DNA from: Camellia lanceoleosa
Taxonomy: Eukaryota; Streptophyta; Magnoliopsida; Ericales; Theaceae
Length of the DNA: 64,000 bases
Reading direction: 5' to 3'
NCBI GenBank assembly: GCA_025200525.1
Contig: CM045761.1
Coordinates: 79,451,551 to 79,515,550, forward strand
Shown piece by piece: positions 35,220 through 47,135 of this stretch (position 1 is the first letter of the stretch; each line of letters begins with the position of its first letter). A program made the translations under genes and the position numbers. The notes beneath the pieces were generated by a model. That model searched no databases, had not been told where the DNA came from, and was given only the letters and a program-made list of their open reading frames with translations.

Positions 35220-35797
35220 TTCTAACCCAAGAGAATGGTGGATTGATACCGGGCTACACGCCACATTTGCTCGGCGAAGTTGTTTACAACTTCAACTTAT
35301 AACCCGGTGAGAAGTTGTTTATGGGAAACTCTGCTACCTCGATTGTTGAGGGGAAAGGAAAGGTGGTCCTGAAGTTGACATCAGGAAAGGAGCTGACCTT
35401 GAACGAAGTCCTGTATGTTCCGGACATTCGTAAAAATCTTGTCTCAGGGTCTCTTCTTAGTGCACATGGTTTTCGCATGGTTTTTGAGTCCGACAAGGTC
35501 GTTCTTACCAAAAGCGGAATGTATGTGGGTAAGGGTTATATGTTGGGGGGTATGTTTAAACTCAATGTTATGACTGTTATCCCAAAGATGAATAAAGGTG
35601 CATCTTCTTCTGTTTACATGCTTGAGTCTTCCAATTTGTGGCATGGTAGACTAGGACATGTGAACTTTGACTCTTTACGTAGATTAATCAAGTTAGATCA
35701 CATACCATCTTTTAAGATTAATCTGAAACACAAGTGTGAAACTTGTGTTGAAGCGTTGACAAGATCTTCGTTTCATTCTATTGAAAGAAGTTCGTAA
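35220..35797 (+). pseudogene. Copia protease and GAG-pre-integrase region
   Basis: WWIDTGLHATFA near 35,232 holds the protease active-site D-T-G. After a frame change, MGNSATSIVEGKGKVVLKL, LNEVLYVPDIRKNLVSGSLL and KSGMYVGKGYM follow, the strand order typical of copia proteases. LWHGRLGHVNFDSLRRL and CETCVEA form the zinc-binding pre-integrase segment. The main frame is open from 35,315 to 35,797 and ends at a TAA. Confidence 0.9.
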
Positions 35798-36560
35798 CGT
35801 TGGATTTAGTGCATAGTGATGTGTGTGATTTAAAATTTATACAATCACGGTGGCAATAAGTACTTCATCACTTTTGTTGATGATTGCACTAAGTATTGTT
35901 ATGTCTATTTGCTCAAAAGCAAAGATGAGGCGATTGACAAGTTTGTTCTTTATAAGAATGAAGTTGAGAATCAAGTAGGCCGCAAGATTAAGGCTCTTAG
36001 AAGTGATCGTGGTGGTGAGTATGAATCTCCGTTTATTGAGTCTTGTGCTCAATCTGGGATTATCCACCAAACCACTTATTCTCCTCGCCTAATGGGATTG
36101 CTGAGCGGAAGAATAGGACACTAAAGGAAATGATGAATGCAATGTTGATAAGTTCTGGATTGCCACAGAACTTGTGGGGGGAAGCAATTCTCTCCGCGAA
36201 TTACATTCTGAATAAAGTACCCCAGAAGAAGGTGGACAAGACGCCAGATGAGTTATGGAAAGCCGTTAAGCCTTCGTATAAATTCTCACGAATGTGGGGG
36301 TGTCTTGCAAAAGTGGCGGTTCCTACACCCAAACGGGTTAGGATAGGCCCGAAATCTGTGGATTGTATATTCATTGGTTATGCACATAATAGTAGTGCAT
36401 ATCGGTTTCTTGTTCACAAGTCTGAAATTCCAGACGTACACAGGAATACCATCATGGAGTCAAGGAATGCATGTTTCTTTGAAGACATTTTTCCTTGCCG
36501 AACCAATGCAGGGGTTCCAAGGTTTTTGGAGCAATTTGATGAGCTTGCTAGTGAGGATGA
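35798..36560 (+). pseudogene. Copia integrase
   Basis: HGGNKYFITFVDDCTKYCYVYLLK near 35,845 gives the first catalytic aspartate region, IKALRSDRGGEYESPF the second, and NGIAERKNRTLKEMMNAML (frame shifted near 36,090) the glutamate. LPQNLWGEAILSANYILNKVP and the C-terminal WGCLAKVAVPTPKR and GPKSVDCIFIGYA follow. Stops at about 35,797-35,835 and a frameshift at about 36,085-36,100 break it. All three catalytic acidic residues are still readable. Confidence 0.9.
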
Positions 36561-38220
36561 TCATGTTGATGATCCACGTGATGATCAAATTGAGGTTTTA
36601 GATGAGCCCAGAAGGAGTAAAAGGGCTAGGACATCCAAATCGTTTGGTCCAGACTTCTTGACTTATATGGTTGAGAACGAACCTCAAACTTTCCATGAAG
36701 CTGTGACTTCTCCTGAGAGTCCTTTATGGAAAGAAGCGATCAAAAGTGAGATTGACTCCATCTTACAGAACCACACCTGGGAGTTGGTAGATTTACCTCC
36801 AGGTTGTAAGCCTTTAGGCTGCAAATGGATTTTTAAACGAAAGATGAAGGCCGATGGGTCTATTGACAAGTATAAGGCGAGGCTCGTTATCAAAGGGTAC
36901 AGGCAACGAGAAGGCCTGGATTACTTTGATACGTACTCACCAGAACTAGGATAACATCCATTCAAGATAGTGATTGCGATTGCAGCTTTATGCTAACTGG
37001 AGATACACCAGATGGATGTAAAGACACTTTCTTAAATGGGGATTTGAATGAAGAAATCTACTTGGAACAACTCAAGGGTTTTCACTCGTGACAAAGCAAG
37101 AAAGTCTCAGAACTTGTCAAATCTTTGTATGGTTTGAAGCAAGCGCCTAAACAATGGCATGAGAAGTTTGACAATGTAATGTTGTCAAATGGGTTTCAAA
37201 TCAACGAATGTGACAAGTGTATTTATGTCAAAGACACGGCAGAGGTTATGTCATTTTGTGTCTATATGTTGATGATATGCTCATTATAGGTAGTGACGAT
37301 GAAATGATCAAAACTACCAAGAAGTTATTAAACTCTAAATTTGACATGAAGGATATGGGCATTGAGATGTTATTCAGGAATTAAGATTACCGTAATCTCT
37401 CGGAATTGTACTTTCTCGTCTTATTATGTTGATAAGATACTTGAGAAGTTTAGTGGATCGAATCTGAGTGTGTCATCGACACTGTGAGACTTAAGTCTAC
37501 ACTTTACTAAGAATAATAAAGAGAGTGTCTCTCGGTTAGAATATTCTCGGTAATTGGAAGTTTAATGTATCGATGAGTTGTACTAGGCCGATATAGCTTA
37601 CTCGGTTAGCGGCTTAGTAGATACACAAGTAATCCCGATGCTTCTCATTGGAAGGGCATTGTGCGTGTTAAGGTATTTACGCTACACTCGGGATTATGGG
37701 TCGATTATACCGATATCCAAATGTACTTGAAGGATATAGTGACGCCAATTGGATATCGATATAAAGGACTCAAAGTCCACTAGTGGATATGTGTTCACTC
37801 TTGGTGGGCGGCCGTGTCTTGGAAATCTTCCAAGCAAACGTGTATATCTAGATCAACGATGGAATCAGAGTTTATTGCTTTGGATAAAGTAACGGAAGAA
37901 GCAGAATGGCTTTGCCATTTCATTGAAGATATTCCACGTTGGTCTAAACTGCGCCTATTTGTATTCATTGTGATTGTCAATCGCAATTGGTAGGGCACAG
38001 AGTAATATGTATAATGGAAAGTCTAGACATATCCGTCAGAGACATAATTCCATACGACAACTACTCGAATGGAGTTGTCTCTTTAGACTATGTAAAGTCT
38101 AAGGACAACATTGCGGATCCGCTAACCAAAGGGTTAAGTCGAGTGTTAGTCGAAACGTCGTCAAAAGGAATGGGGTTAAGGCCTTTGGAAGTTACCGGAA
38201 TGGAAACCCAACCTAGTTGA
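36561..38220 (+). pseudogene. Copia reverse transcriptase and RNase H
   Basis: An open stretch to 36,954 encodes RRSKRARTSKSFGPDF, WKEAIKSEIDSILQNHTWEL, GCKPLGCKWIFKRKMKADGS and YKARLVIKGYRQREGLDYFDTYSP. After a stop come broken pieces: VVFVWFEASA-like LYGLKQAP (about 37,125), then YVDDMLIIGSDDEMI with the catalytic aspartate pair (about 37,263), [14 protein letters not shown] [13 protein letters not shown] (37,850) and KDNIADPLTKGLSR (38,104), the usual copia C-terminus. Many indels lie between 36,955 and 37,990. Confidence 0.9.
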
Positions 38221-38783
38221 CTGGAGATCCCAAGATCTAGGTTCAATGGGACAACCTAATTGCGTGTAACGGTGGTATGTCACTGAGGAGGTTTAAACCT
38301 CCAGCCATTCCTTCTATCAGTGATACCTGCAAGTGTAGAGGTTAAGCTGAGCTTTTAATGACTCTTATGTGATAGGCTGTTGAGCTAAGTATTGCAGGAT
38401 ACTTTCGTAGAGTCACCTATGTGAGTTTGAAGTGGGGCCGCTTCTAGAAGAATTGGGCAGGCCAAGATTCTTTGAAACCACTCGCTGAACCAGGCTAGTG
38501 TCCAGGGCCACACAGGGCACACCAGTGAGAACATAATGGTGGTAGGAGTAATTCCCGTGTGAGATCTATTGTTTTAGTTTACACAAACGGCAGAGCAGTT
38601 CAAGATGTCTTATTCACTGATCAGCCAGTAAACTCGATAGGTTTTCACTGGGAGAGGTTCAAAGCCAAAAGCTACCTTCTCTGATGTCGGGGTTAGTCCG
38701 TTGTACTCTCTCTCAGAGTCTTTATTGTTGAACGTTGTCCGTTTGTTGAGTCATTCGGTCAATTTTTTATTCATGTGGGGGAT
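38221..38783 (+). other. Copia 3' untranslated region and polypurine tract
   Basis: This is non-coding sequence between the pol end and the 3' LTR. The tract ATGTGGGGGAT at about 38,773-38,783 ends directly at the LTR and would prime plus-strand DNA synthesis. Confidence 0.75.
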
Positions 38784-39483
38784 TGTTGGAAAAAATGTTT
38801 TTTGGGGACTTTAATTTAATATTAAAGTATGGTGACTTTAATTAAATATTAAAGTGGGTCCTTATCACTTTTTGTGTTGGGTCCAAGTGAGCCAAAAACC
38901 ATTGGGTTTTGAATAAGAAATTGCCAAGAAATTGCTTCATGATGTTAGATTCATGAATAGGAGTTTAAAGAGTATTTAAATCTTTTTTCTTGGCTAAAGG
39001 GTGTGAATCCTTTGGGCATCCATACTTTTCATTTTTGTGGAAAGGGGCTATGGATGTTTGGTGTTTTAATGACTAGCCTTAAAGGCTGGAGGCTCTTCCT
39101 CTCTCCCTATACATGTATAAATTGAGACCCTCTGTCTAGCTTCAATATAGAAATTTTTGCTTCCATTTTACAAGTCGGTTGCCAAAAGTTCCTATTGTGA
39201 GAGAGTGTTGCCATTGTTTTGTTCGCTAAGCTAGACAGATAGTGCTTCGCCAGAGCTGGTTTTGACCGTCAGATCTCGGGAGACAGACGCCGGTTTCTCA
39301 AGCACTTTCGACGTGAGGCGAAATCTTTTAAGGAAACCGCCTGCAGCCGCTTTTCGTCTCTTTACCCTTTTATTGCTTTGTGTATTTCTGTTGAAATTTA
39401 ATTGTAATTATTAGCATATGTTCTTGGTACATCATTTGTTTTCTTCATAAATCTATTTATTTAATTTCACAATTTAAACAACA
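38784..39483 (+). repeat. 3' LTR of the copia element (700 bp)
   Basis: It has the same ends as the 5' LTR (TGTTGG to ACAACA). It is 15 bp longer owing to several short insertions in its GC-richer middle, such as extra bases at 39,087-39,110 and 39,250-39,350. It is followed by the target duplication TATGT. Confidence 0.93.
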
Positions 39484-39770
39484 TATGTTTGGGGTCTATT
39501 TATATATGTGTGGAATCCACATCATAAGTTGTTTAGATTTGTGAGGATCTTGTAAGGTGAAGGTCTCAATCATTACTCATATATATATATATATATCCAT
39601 AAATAAATAAAAAAACGCCGGAAGCATTGGTATTTGCATCACCGGAGAAGCAAATTTTCCCAATCTTTAATACATACACTCCACATAGCACAAAAGAAAA
39701 GAAGAAGAAAAAAAAAAGTCAGGGGGCGGAGGGGGGGGTCGTGACCCCCTCGCCCCAATGTTCCTCCGCC

Positions 39771-40297
39771 AAGAGTAGATGTTTTTGTACATGGGTGTGT
39801 GTAGATGCCCAAAGTAGATGGTTTTGTACATGGGTGTGTGTAGATGCCTCCTACTTGATGGATTCAAATTGCCTAACCACTTGGTGTAGCCTATGGGTTA
39901 ATAATAGACTAGATCACAGTATCCAGAAAAGAAATAATAATGTTAACCATAAAATAAAATAAAGTAAAAAGTTGCAATTATAAAAATACAGATACTGGTC
40001 TTGTAATGTGGTGATACAGATTACCAAACACCATATATATATATATACTAAAAAAAGTAAGCATACTAATGTGTACAATTAAAAAGTTCATCGTGTGTGC
40101 TACAAAATTTACAAATAAGACAGTTAACAGAACTTTTCCTTTTAATTATTTAAAAAAACTGAATCTATCACATAACTATTCTTATTTTTGAGTAAATGTT
40201 TTTGTGAGCATTTGCAGAAATAGAGAAAAAGTGACATCTATACGAACTGATGTATATACTTTATATAATAGTATAGATTTATATATATTTATCTATA
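39771..40297. other. Intergenic, with a short direct repeat
   Basis: A 47-bp segment (AGTAGATGTTTTTGTACATG, then GGTGTGTGTAGATGCC) occurs twice in tandem at about 39,773-39,848. The rest is AT-rich with no recognisable feature. Confidence 0.55.
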
Positions 40298-40714
40298 TCT
40301 ATACTATATATTAAGCAAAAGGAGATTTTTAACCCCCAAGGACTATGGAAGTTTCAATATCCCAATCTGAATTTTTAAAATTTTTTATTTAAAAAAAAAA
40401 ACTCAGTATTTATTGATTTGGTCAAAATTTCCTGATTAGCATTTATTAACTTTTTTCAATCCACATATCTTTCCACATGTCTGCAATTATTGATTTGGTC
40501 AAAATCCCCTGATCAGCATTTAAAATCTCTTTATACAAATAATTATAGATACAATTCGTGTATAGTTACTGCAGTACCCTTTTTAACTTCATCCATACAC
40601 TATGGTTAGTGATAAGAAAAAAATCTTAAAAAACATAATTTATATATTAAAAAAAATCTAAAACCAATATAAATATCTATAATTATCCCGTACATAACAC
40701 GGGTGATAGGCTAG
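40298..40714 (+). mobile_element. Non-autonomous Helitron, 417 bp
   Basis: It starts TCTATACTATATATTAAGC after an A and ends with hairpin CCCGTAC-ATA-ACACGGG, spacer and CTAG, followed by T. One stem pair has decayed. The sequence between matches the terminal modules at 12,530 and 18,114. Confidence 0.8.
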
Positions 40715-41142
40715 TCATATATTAAGTAAAAGAGGGTTTTTAACCCCCAAGGCCTGTGGGAATTCCAATATCTCAATCTGAATTTTTTAAATTTTTTATT
40801 AAAAAAAAAACTCAGCATTTATTGATTTTGTCAAAATTCTCTGATCAGCATTTATTAACTTTTTTCAATCCACATGTCTTTTCACATACCTGCATTTATT
40901 GATTTGGTCAAAATCCCCTGATTAGCATTTAAAATCCCCTCATACAAATTATTATAGATACAACCTGTGTATAGTTACTGCAGTACTCTTTTCAACTTCT
41001 CCCATACATTATGGTTAGTGATAAGATTGTTAAATTATTTTTATAAAAAAATCTTAAAATACATAATTTATATATTAAAAAAAATCTAACACAAATATAA
41101 ATATCTATAATTATCTCGTGCATAGCACGGGTGATAGACTAG
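40715..41142 (+). mobile_element. Non-autonomous Helitron, 428 bp, tandem to the previous one
   Basis: It starts TCATATATTAAGTAAAAG immediately after the CTAG of its neighbour and ends CTCGTGC-ATA-GCACGGG, spacer, CTAG at 41,139-41,142, followed by T. The interior is about the same as the preceding copy. Confidence 0.8.
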
Positions 41143-42300
41143 TATATTATATAAGGAAAAAGAGATTTTAGTGAGAAGAGCTAAGAGAGCTCTACGGGCT
41201 CAATCCAATTTTTTTGATTTTTCAATTTAAAAAAATAATTAATAAATCACACATTAATATTTTTTTTTTAAACAAAGAATGTATTTTTTATGGGGCAATT
41301 TTTCATAAATTCATTTTTATCTACTTATGTTCTATTTAGTCCACATCATTTTCTTATGTTTAAATAAGTCTTATGAGTAATATAGTTGCTAAAATACTCT
41401 TAATAATAATATTCACACTATCAGTGTGAATGTTCCGTGATGTGAATGTTTATACTATCAATGTGAATGTTCACACATCAATGTGAATGTTAACACATCA
41501 ATGTGAATATTTACACTGTAAAATATGAATGTTCATATTACCAAATTGTTAACTGTTTAAAAAATATTTGTAAGGGTAGAAATGTCCATAAAATGCTTTA
41601 AATATGAGAATTACAATTTTGTGGATCAAATGTCCAAATAATAGGACTTATTGGAATATAATAATATTTTATGGACTAATTGGGATACAAATACTTAAAA
41701 AATGATTTTCTAATAAATCTCCTATTTTTTATTCCTAAAATCATTCATTCTTTACCATCAAATAAGGAAGGAGTTTTCCAATTAAGAAAAAATAATTAAT
41801 AAATCACACACTCAAAAATGTTTCACCGTAAAATATTTTTTAATAAAATATTTTAAATTCTTCACCATAAAGTATAAAATAATTTATATAATAAAATTTT
41901 GTAACATGTGTTGTTTTCCTCTCACCATGACCATTACTACTCAACGTGCATATCAAATCTTATTATTTTCATAAACAATAAACATTAATAGGGTTTCTTT
42001 AAGGTTCAAACTATCAACTCAAATTTTTTTTTAATTTTAATTTTTTTAATAATGAAAATACGAAGTGTCATTATGTGTTACATTTTAATTAGTTCATAAT
42101 TAAATTCATGAAGTTTTATATTAAACCCTTAAATTATGCTACCATAATTACCATTTCAAATTACTTCCTTAATTTACAAAATTTATTTTCAAAATTATTT
42201 CCCTACGATTGCATTAATGCATGATTTTGATACATTCATACATAAGCATATGGAAAATAATTAATTATTTAACTTAAAATTTAAACATTATTCATTCTTC
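41143..42300. other. Intergenic AT-rich sequence with a short tandem repeat
   Basis: At about 41,405-41,540 the motif ATCAATGTGAATGTT or CACACATCAATGTGAATGTT repeats five or six times at 20-30 bp spacing; ACATCAATGTG is itself nearly palindromic. Otherwise I see nothing recognisable. Confidence 0.6.
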
Positions 42301-43563
42301 GGTAAATTACCAAGAAATCCTCTTTGAAAGAGGTGTGGCCTATTTAGTCTCACAACCTTTTGTTTATACTCAAAAGTCCTATAATGTTTTTCTTTTTCTC
42401 TGCCTTTGTTCTTCTCTACCTCTTTCTCTTTTTGATTTCTGGCAATTGTCGATGGGCAACCACGTCTTACTTCTTCTCTTTCTCATTCTAATATATGGTC
42501 ACCGACGACCGACAACTACCATCGATTGGGGTTCACCGACAACCACCGACTCATTACTTCACTCTCACCGACGGTGAAGAAGATATGTTTCCGATGAAGA
42601 AGATGAGTGCATCAGATCTGAGTAGATCTACGTCAAATCCAACAAAATCTAAACAAAAAATAGTTGTCGGAGTACAATTATTTCTCTATATTTGTCTTTC
42701 TCCTTCAATCTCTTAATTTTTCTACATTTTCTCTGCTATACATTTTTCTTTTCTTGTTTTAAGGGAGAAAAGTTTCAAATTCTGAATAAGTTGTTTTCGA
42801 GTTTTAATTACAAGCGGTGAAAATTATAAAATTTTACAGTTTCAATTTTTTTGGTACTGGAATGAATCATGGTTTAAAATTGTAAAATTTTACAGTTTCA
42901 TAACATTTTTTAAAATTGTCAAATTTTACAGTTTCATAACATATTTTTCAATTTGATCAATAAGAATAAATGCTTAATAGATTTTTGTTTTGAAACTGTA
43001 ACATTTTATAGTTTTAAAACTTGCTTGTCAGTTTGATCAATATTGGAGATTATTTGCTTAAACCCTACAAAAATTGAAAAATAACATATGTTTTTTTTCC
43101 CCATTGTTGTTATTTTTTTTCGTTACATTTTTTTTCTTTTTAGTTTATCAATATTTAGCACATTTTGCTTTTTTTTTTTCCTCTAATTTCTCCATTTATT
43201 CTTTTTTTTGGAGGGGGCAATATTCTGGACATTCCGGTGAGTCACCAACGATATTTTTAACATCCAGCAAACGTTCTGGACATTCTAGCGACTTCCATTG
43301 ACATTCAGAACACTTCGGTGAACTTCTGGCAATACTCCAGCGACTTCTTGATGATGTTGAACATTCTGGCGAGTCTTCAGTGACTATCCAACGGAAGTCC
43401 GACAGTAGTGGGATGTAACAGAGTCTGTAAATTTTTTTTAAAAAAAAAAGAATTTTTTGGTTACAATTAAAGATATGTAGGACTAATTGGTGCAAGTATT
43501 TTTTTTTTTTTGGGATTAGATGAGTTTTGAATTTTGTGTATAGGACTTATTGGTAAATTTCCC
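42301..43563. mobile_element. Possible TIR DNA transposon without transposase (1.26 kb)
   Basis: The left end GGTAAATTACCAAGAAATCC and the right end reversed, GGGAAATTTACCAATAAGTCC, are similar over about 20 bp. The inside holds a GC-richer patch (42,490-42,620, CACCGACGACCGACAAC), degenerate repeats of AAATTTTACAGTTTCATAACA (42,815-42,950) and repeats around TTCTGGCGACTT (43,220-43,390). No transposase is readable. Target duplication is unclear (ATTCTT shared by both flanks). Confidence 0.4.
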
Positions 43564-43654
43564 TTGATTCTTTAACATGGCATGAGTTTCTCTTTAGTCC
43601 TCCATCGGATTGGAGAGGTGTTGTTGGGCCTTGTGGGCTCATTTTTAAGCCTCA

Positions 43655-43920
43655 TTTGGATAATATGAACCATTCATATTTTTAGGATTCATCAAGTATA
43701 TCATCCCTGTAAATAATCAAGTTGATCAGATAATGGTAACCATGTGTTTGTATCAATTTTGCATGGGAAAAAAGAAAAACGGATGGTGGGAAAATAAACA
43801 ATTTATACAAAATTGATCAAACACGTGATTTCCATATCTGGTCAACTTGATTTTTTTGCAGAGATAATGTACTCGACGAATTCCAAATTGTGAACGGTTC
43901 GAATCATTAAAACAGGATCC
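43655..43920. mobile_element. Foldback MITE related to the one at 11.4 kb
   Basis: Left arm TATGAACCATTCATATTT, ATTCATCAAGTATAT, AATCAAGTTGATCAGATA; right arm reversed TCGAACCGTTCACAATTT, ATTCGTCGAGTACAT, AATCAAGTTGACCAGATA. The same motif order, GAACCGTT then AAGTTRATCAGATA, occurs in 11,443-11,767. It is non-coding. Confidence 0.65.
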
Positions 43921-46900
43921 AATATTTGGCCCGTTGAATGTTTAATCTAATATTAGAACCTCCAAACTAGCTCATATTGGTCACAAATCGATAAATTATG
44001 ATATAATTTATACATTATGTTTAAATTTATTATTATCAAATACTTTTACTAAGATTAAAAGTAAAATATGACGTAATTTAGGACAACTCTATCTTAGATA
44101 AAATTTTAATATATGAATATATGTAACTATTTATTTCGTAGTGTTAACATAAATATATAATTTTTTTTACCTAAGTTCAAATTTTTTAATAGATATGCAT
44201 AAAATATGTTCATATTTCTTATTTAAAAAATAAAAAATTCTTGAAAATATTTATTTTCCAATTTAATAAATAAATAATTATGTCAAATGATTCTTGGACA
44301 TAGATCAAGACAATTTTTAATGATTATATGAAGGTCACGTTGGCATAAATATATAAGTTATTTATGTGTTAATTCTGATAAAAATAAATAAAATTTAATT
44401 AATTATAAATCATTCTTACTACATATTTTAGACAAATTTTATATTATTATTTAATTTTAAAACTAATTTTTGGTTATTTATGTATATTCGTGCATAGCAC
44501 TACTAAGGCCACTTTGTCGGCTCTTAACACAAAGTAAAAATAAAACTAACTAAAATTTTGAAAAGAAAGGTAATTTTTTTTTTTTTTTTTTTAAGTAGTT
44601 TCAGAATATAAAAAATGCTAAAAAAGTAAAATTAAAATACAACTAACTAAATTTTTTTTTTTTAAAAGTAAAGCTATTTTTTTTTATTTAGTAGTTTCAA
44701 AATACAAAAGTTGTTGAAATTTATAAGTTATTGACACAAAAAAATAAATAAATAAATAAATAATAATTAAGAAATAAAAAGGTGATCCCTTGATTTTTTT
44801 TAATTAAGTAGCTTTAGAATACAAAAATTGTTAAAAATTATTAGTAATAAATACAAAATAGAGTTAAAATTTGTATAATAAGATATCATAAATGCTTATT
44901 TGTTAACTACACAAAATTTAAATTTTAAAAATTTATAGTTGTCATTTAACTCTTATCTAATTTTTAACTTACTACCTCAATTCTTATTTTTGAGGTTTTT
45001 TTTTTTTATAACAAATTTTAAAAAATTATAGGTGACATTTCCCTCTTATCAAATACTACCCTCTTCTGTTCTTCTATTATTGGAGTTATATTATATTTTT
45101 TTTAAGGTTTATCTTATTTTATTTTTGAATTTTTAAATTTCAACTTGAATTTTTAAATTTCAACTTGAATTTTTTTTTTTCAATCTTCATTTGATGCTTA
45201 CTAAATTTCTCTCTACCTCATTTTTCTAAAATTTATTTAATTTTCTCTTTTTATATTCTTATAGTTCATCCTCAAATTTAAACTTGATTTTTTTTTTTTT
45301 TTATCTAACTGTCGCTCTTGATATTCAGTTGAGTTTATTATTTTTTGAAAATTTATCTAATTTTCTTTTTTTATATTCATCTTCAAATTTAAAATTAAAT
45401 TTTTTAATCTTTATCTTATAATTATAGAATTTCAATCTTACTCTTCACTTTCAATTGAGTTTATTCGATTGAGTGTATTTTACAAGAATTAATTAGTCCT
45501 GCATATTTATATAAATATATATTATTTAAATACAAATCTAAATTAATATCATAGTATTTAGTTAATTTTTAATATGTCTAGTATTATTTATCACATTTTG
45601 TTACTTAGCATGTGTTTTACGCTAGTATACTATTATATAAAATCAACTCTTGAGTTAGTGTGAATGTCACTGTTATTTTTTTTTTTTTTTTTGAAAATAC
45701 CTTTCACCATATAATCGTTATCCCACTACTTTAAATAATTGTCAACACAAATAGTGTGTTCCCACTTCTAGAGATTAGCTAGGGTTAGGACAATGATTTA
45801 TGATAAATGGAGAAGAGGACCAAATTTGAAAAAGAGTTAGAAGAAATGATTCAATCTTTTTATTTTTATTTCTCAAACCGAGAGGCATACATTTATTCCT
45901 AAGTTTCATGAAGTCCTTGATGTGTGTGTCGTTTTCTTCTCCATTAAAATCCCATATCTTTCTTAGAAAATAAAAATCCACTAAAATCCCAAATTTGGAG
46001 CTAAAACTTATTTTTAGAAGGGAAAGGTGAAGAGATATTTGAGATCTTTCTAACAAAAATAATGCTATACAAATTAATATATTTTTAAAATTTTACTTAC
46101 TCACAGATGTATCACCCATCATACATTACGTTTTGGATATTAAAATTTCATTATTAAATTACTAAAAAAGAAAATCTTGTAAATTGTATTAATTTGTATA
46201 GCATATTTCCTTCAAATTAATTACTTAGTTTTATAAGAAGGAAGAAACGGGAATACAAATCAAATCACACATGCGCACTCGATTGGAGCTATCCTACAAA
46301 GGGTGTCTTTCAAAAGCAAAAGAAGAACATGGTAGGACCAGCTTTGCCTATAGGTTGACAAACATATCAAAATGCTTCTTAAAATTAAGACTCCTTAACT
46401 AATCTAATAATTACGTTTATGCAAGCTCCACATGCTTCCATCTTCAAATTAGGACCACTAAATTGGCTTCTAACTCACCATCATGTGTCAAACCCTATTG
46501 TGGTGTTGTTTGGCTCAAAATTTATTTGAGCAACTTATAATTTTTTAAAATGTTTTAGGAGTTTGTGTAAGATTGTTTGATCCAATTTCTATTTACAATT
46601 TATTAGACAAAAAATAATTTCCCCTTATAACTTAATTAGAAGCTGTGGAAAAAGTACTTTTGATTTATGTTTTTGTATTATATGCTTTTAACTTAAAATA
46701 AGCAATACCAAACAGCTCTATAAGCACTAGACAAATGAAATGGTTGGGGCTGGTGATGTTTAGATTCAGTTTTAGGGTTTTTCTAATTTTCTTATCTTGA
46801 TGTGCTATCAGCATGAATCAAACAGTCGCCCCAAAAATGAATCAGATTTGGGCAGCACCATGAGAGGAGTCCAATTAATTTAATTCACTAACCACAAAAT

Positions 46901-47135
46901 TAGGTAGACATTATCCAACTTTAATTGATTCTTCTATTAAAAAGGCACTATTTTATGTGAGAGAAATGTTAGATATCCTTAAAATATGACTTTTAACTTC
47001 ACTACTAATAATGCATGTGGCAAGATGTTGAGTCTTAAGTAATTGGTATTTGAATCACTCAATAATTGACAGAATAGTTCACATTATTTTGAGTAAATTT
47101 AATATTCATGTTTCAAGGGTGATAAACTTTTTTTT
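43921..47135. other. AT-rich intergenic region
   Basis: Long A/T runs, small duplications (for example TTTAAATTTCAACTTGAATT twice at about 45,130-45,170) and a decayed GTGCATAGCAC hairpin near 44,491 that might be a relic of a Helitron end. No gene is supported; short open frames such as 45,775-46,056 have no recognisable features. Confidence 0.6.

Larger units (their letters stand above)
31948..39483 (+). mobile_element. Ty1/copia LTR retrotransposon, complete but degenerate (7.5 kb)
   Basis: LTRs at 31,948-32,632 and 38,784-39,483 flank gag, protease, integrase, RT and RNase H in the copia order, plus strand. The target duplication TATGT (31,943-31,947 and 39,484-39,488) is perfect. A polypurine tract TGTGGGGGA lies directly before the 3' LTR. 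It sits inside hAT copy B. Coding regions carry many stops, frameshifts and small deletions, so it is non-functional. Confidence 0.93.
26040..39770 (-). mobile_element. hAT-family transposon copy B, interrupted by a Helitron block and a copia element
   Basis: The pieces 26,040-26,865, 31,516-31,947 and 39,489-39,770, read on the minus strand and joined, are colinear with hAT copy A from end to end. The outer end is CAGTGACGGAGCCAG at 26,040; the inner end is near CTCCGCC at 39,770. The Helitron block fills 26,866-31,515 and the copia element with its TSD fills 31,948-39,488. The hAT sequence accounts for only about 1.5 kb. No matching 8-bp target duplication was seen at the outer ends. Confidence 0.8.

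Noticed and set aside
39721..39775. 8-bp target duplication for hAT copy B
   Set aside because: The left flank TTGCCAGA is not found at the right end near 39,770, so no duplication is claimed.
14356..41142. Regular hairpins CCCGTGC-ATA-GCACGGG as a CRISPR-like array or transcription terminators
   Set aside because: Spacing is irregular, copies are on both strands, and each sits next to CTAG at a transposon end, which fits Helitron 3' ends.
42335..42716. Two overlapping plus-strand frames
   Set aside because: Hydrophobic low-complexity start and no homologous domain; they lie in a candidate non-autonomous transposon.
44481..44512. Helitron 3' end at GTGCATAGCAC
   Set aside because: The hairpin is short, the CTAG is absent and no matching start was found.
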